Shown piece by piece: positions 5,654 through 7,359 of a stretch of 7,359 nucleotides of DNA; position 1 is the stretch's first letter, and each line of letters begins with the position of its first letter. This stretch comes from Acidimicrobiaceae bacterium (lineage in GTDB: Bacteria; Actinomycetota; Acidimicrobiia; Acidimicrobiales; Palsa-688). Position numbers and translations under genes: made by a program. The stretch is taken from assembly GCA_009785715.1 (NCBI GenBank), contig WQVT01000114.1, positions 1 to 7,359 on the forward strand, written 5' to 3'. The notes below the pieces were generated by a model. The model saw only the letters and a list, made by a program, of their open reading frames with translations. It had not been told where the DNA came from and did not search any database.

Positions 5654-6865
5654 ATGGCACGTTCGCCACGGGTGATCGTCATCGGTGGGGGGATCGGCGG
5701 GTTGACCGCAGCACAAGCCCTGACCCAAAAGGGTTGCGAAGTCCACGTCTATGAATCGGCCCCCGAGCTGAAAGAGATCGGAGCGGGGGTCGCGCTCGGA
5801 CCGAACGCGATGAAGGTCCTACGTTCGCTGGGGCTCGAGGACCCGATACGCGCCGTAGGTTGGGAGCGCGAGCAGATGCTGTCGCGCCACTGGCGAACGG
5901 GCAGGATCGTCCGTCAGTCGACCACGGCGCGAGCCGACACGATCGCCAGATACGGCGCTGCCGGGTGCAGCATCCATCGCGCCGACATGCTCGATGCCCT
6001 CGCCAATGCTCTGCCGAGCTCCGTCGATGTGCACCTCGGAATGCGCGGCGTCTCGGCGGCCACCGAGGGCGACCGCGCGATCGCGACCTTCGCCGACGGG
6101 AGCGAGGTCGAGGGCGACGTGGTCATCGGGGCGGACGGCATCCACTCCAAGGTCCGGGAAGCGCTCTTCGGCCCCGACGCGCCGCGCTTCACCGGGAAGG
6201 TCTGCTATCGCAGCGTCATCCCGGTCGACACGCCGGAGCTCGAAGACCTGCGCGACGGCGGTGGCTCCTTCGGCCCGCACGGGACGATCGTCATCTACGG
6301 GGTTCGCCGAGGCGAGCTCGTCAACGTCGTATGCCACCACGACGACGAGGAATACAAACACGAGTCGTGGATCACGGAGTGCCCGAAGGAGGAGGTACTC
6401 CAGGTCTACCGTCGCTGGAGTGACCGCATATCGCGCCTGCTCTCCGCGTCGGAGATCTGGTACAAGTGGGCGCTCTACGACCGGGACCCGATCCCGCAGT
6501 GGACCATCGGCCGCGTGACGGTGCTCGGCGACGCGGCGCACCCGATGCTCCCCTACCTCGGCCAGGGCGCCTGCCAGGCGCTCGAGGACGGCGTCGTGCT
6601 CGCCAACGCCCTCGAGCGGATGCCGGACGACCTGCCGGGCGCCCTGCAGCTGTACGAACGGGTCCGGCGTCCCCGCGCCAGCCGGGTCGTGCTGTACGCA
6701 CGTGAGCGGGGCGTCGACAACCATCTCGTCTCCCCGATCGCCGCCTGGAAGCGCGACACGCTGATCGCCCTCCGCAAGCGGTTCACGAGCGACGTGGGGG
6801 GTCGAGGCGACGCCTGGATTCCCTCCTACGACGCCAGCGCACCCGACGTGCTCGCCGTGGCATAG
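5654..6865 (+). CDS. Class A FAD-dependent monooxygenase (aromatic hydroxylase family)
   Basis: 403 residues, the usual length for single-component NAD(P)H-dependent flavin hydroxylases such as 3-hydroxybenzoate 6-hydroxylase and salicylate hydroxylase. Motifs occur in order: the Rossmann GGGIGG (11-16) with E34 at the end of beta-2 for the FAD ribose; GAGVALGPNAMKVL (43-56); the DG motif VVIGADGIHSKVRE (156-169), which contacts FAD and NAD(P)H; WALYDRDPI (272-280); and the GD motif VLGDAAHPMLPYLGQGACQ (290-308), which binds the flavin phosphate. The enzyme is cytosolic and would insert one oxygen atom into an activated, usually phenolic, substrate. The specific substrate is not readable. ATG 5654 is preferred because GGGGGAA lies 6 nt upstream; TTG 5621 lacks a site and precedes the likely transcription start. 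The gene is divergent from the MetE-like gene, which suggests a shared pathway (inference). Confidence 0.94.
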   Translation: MARSPRVIVIGGGIGGLTAAQALTQKGCEVHVYESAPELKEIGAGVALGPNAMKVLRSLGLEDPIRAVGWEREQMLSRHWRTGRIVRQSTTARADTIARYGAAGCSIHRADMLDALANALPSSVDVHLGMRGVSAATEGDRAIATFADGSEVEGDVVIGADGIHSKVREALFGPDAPRFTGKVCYRSVIPVDTPELEDLRDGGGSFGPHGTIVIYGVRRGELVNVVCHHDDEEYKHESWITECPKEEVLQVYRRWSDRISRLLSASEIWYKWALYDRDPIPQWTIGRVTVLGDAAHPMLPYLGQGACQALEDGVVLANALERMPDDLPGALQLYERVRRPRASRVVLYARERGVDNHLVSPIAAWKRDTLIALRKRFTSDVGGRGDAWIPSYDASAPDVLAVA

Positions 6866-6969
6866 GCTTCTGATCCACCAGCTGAGGGAGTCGGGGTGCC
6901 CCTGCCGGCCGAGCATCGCGGGATCCCGCAGTGGGTAGTGATTCTCCACTGGATCAGAGGGAGCCTGCC
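6866..6969. other. Intergenic gap with palindrome and dyads
   Basis: This 104-bp gap between the monooxygenase and the YtxH-like gene holds a perfect 12-bp palindrome, GCGGGATCCCGC (6918-6929). It also has a short dyad AGTGG...CCACT (6930-6934 and 6946-6950), and TGATCCA (6871-6877) mirrored by TGGATCA (6950-6956). GGGGTGCCCC (6893-6902) is too tight to be a good terminator. GAGGGAG (6957-6963) is the ribosome binding site for the next gene. No T-rich terminator is seen. Confidence 0.4.
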
Positions 6970-7314
6970 ATGAAGAAGCTTCTCGTCTTTGTAGGGACAG
7001 GGATCGGCATCGGCTACCTGCTCGGGTCACGGGCGGGCCGAGATCCCTACGAGCGCCTCGAAGGGGGAGTCCGGAACTTTGCCGGACGCCCGGAGGTGCA
7101 CGACCGGCTCGATGCGGCCCAACGCGCAGCGTCGCAGCAATGGAACGGCCTGGCCAGCAAGGCGCCGGGCAAGCTTCCGACTTGGGGCAACGCCCCCGAG
7201 CCCACGCAAGCGGAGTCAACGCAAGCCGAGTCAACGCAAGCCGATCCGACACCGGGCGAGTCCGCGCCGGTGGACGGCAACGAACAGGCCGACGTCACCC
7301 TCAACACGGAGTAG
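6970..7314 (+). CDS. YtxH-like small membrane-anchored protein
   Basis: 114 residues. MKK is followed by one glycine-rich hydrophobic segment, LLVFVGTGIGIGYLLG (4-19), and then SRAGRDPYERLE. This is the GYLLGSRAGR-PYE pattern I associate with short actinobacterial YtxH-domain proteins of unknown function. A charged region follows (about 28-55), then a disordered, acidic Pro/Thr/Ser/Gln/Glu-rich tail (75-114) with three STQAE-like repeats. It is probably anchored in the cytoplasmic membrane by its N-terminus; the side on which the tail lies is not determined. ATG 6970 is chosen over GTG 6931 because GAGGGAG sits 6 nt before it and the membrane segment then starts at residue 4. No functional link to the monooxygenase is evident, and the 104-bp gap argues against tight coupling. 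Confidence 0.8.
   Translation: MKKLLVFVGTGIGIGYLLGSRAGRDPYERLEGGVRNFAGRPEVHDRLDAAQRAASQQWNGLASKAPGKLPTWGNAPEPTQAESTQAESTQADPTPGESAPVDGNEQADVTLNTE
7204..7248 (+). repeat. Three 15-bp coding repeats (TQAES)
   Basis: Units acgcaagcggagtca (7204-7218) and acgcaagccgagtca (7219-7233) differ by one base. A third, acgcaagccgatccg (7234-7248), has diverged at its end. They encode TQAES, TQAES and TQADP in the tail of the YtxH-like protein. Being a multiple of three, copy-number change would leave the frame intact. Confidence 0.8.
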
Positions 7315-7329
7315 CCCAACACGGAGTAG
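7302..7329 (+). repeat. 15-bp-period duplication spanning the stop codon
   Basis: The 13-bp string caacacggagtag occurs at 7302-7314 and again at 7317-7329. The first copy encodes NTE and the TAG stop of the YtxH-like protein. The second copy repeats NTE-stop in the same frame, just downstream. It has the same 15-bp period as the repeats at 7204-7248. Confidence 0.75.
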
Positions 7330-7359
7330 TCCGATCAGGCCAGGTCGTGCTCCCGGGCG

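Noticed and set aside
5471..5746. N-terminal extension of the MetE-like protein from a start at 5746
   Set aside because: The extension is low-complexity, overlaps the monooxygenase start and has no homology feel. ATG 5470 has a strong GGAGG site.
5819..7252. 477-codon open frame on the minus strand opposite the monooxygenase and the YtxH-like gene
   Set aside because: It shares codon boundaries with the real monooxygenase, and stops are absent because TTA, CTA and TCA are rare in the real gene. The translation has no recognisable motif.
7335..7359. Possible C-terminus of a minus-strand gene entering from the right edge (reads ...AREHDLA-stop)
   Set aside because: Only seven codons are visible, too few to support a gene call, though the short peptide is plausible as a protein end.

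Overview
The window is GC-rich and gene-dense, with GTG and TTG among the possible starts and strong purine-rich ribosome binding sites. Together with an actinobacterial-type secreted CMRSHG-motif lipoprotein, a YtxH-like small membrane protein and an OmpR/HAMP-kinase pair, this points to a high-GC actinobacterium (Actinomycetota). The sequence alone does not settle the class. There are no transposases, integrases, tRNAs, rRNAs or CRISPR repeats. It reads as ordinary chromosomal or lightly accessory DNA.

Layout, left to right. (1) Positions 3-866 (+): the 3' part of a secreted-type glycoside hydrolase of the GH26 (mannanase-like) fold, cut by the window edge. (2) 896-1690 (+): a class I SAM methyltransferase resembling CmoM/SmtA, 29 bp downstream and possibly co-transcribed. 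(3) 1718-2332 (-): a lipoprotein with two tandem copies of a CMRSHG/DFPDPN module, convergent with the methyltransferase across a 27-bp GC-rich hairpin. (4) 2475-3140 and 3137-4480 (+): an OmpR-family response regulator and a HAMP histidine kinase overlapping by ATGA, divergent from the lipoprotein. The 142-bp gap between them carries an 11-bp-phased repeat array. (5) 4283-5470 (-): a stand-alone MetE-C-terminal-type zinc enzyme (methionine synthase II family), overlapping the kinase tail by 198 bp in antisense. (6) 5654-6865 (+): a class A FAD aromatic-hydroxylase-type monooxygenase, divergent from the MetE-like gene. Their shared 183-bp promoter region contains 17-bp tandem repeats, a hairpin/operator-like dyad and a plausible promoter. 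(7) 6970-7314 (+): a small YtxH-like membrane-anchored protein with 15-bp repeats in its tail and a duplicated stop region.

Two functional modules can be proposed. The first is an envelope-sensing unit: kinase, regulator and divergent lipoprotein, with the phased repeats as the probable regulator-binding site. The second is a small catabolic or modification unit: the flavin monooxygenase plus the MetE-like zinc transferase, sharing a repeat-bearing regulatory region. The substrate of the second pair cannot be read from sequence. I see no clear sign of a wholly new defence or mobile system. The most interesting points are the MetE-like/monooxygenase pair with its repeat-bearing promoter, the duplicated CMRSHG lipoprotein beside a two-component system, and the kinase reading frame that runs antisense into its neighbour.
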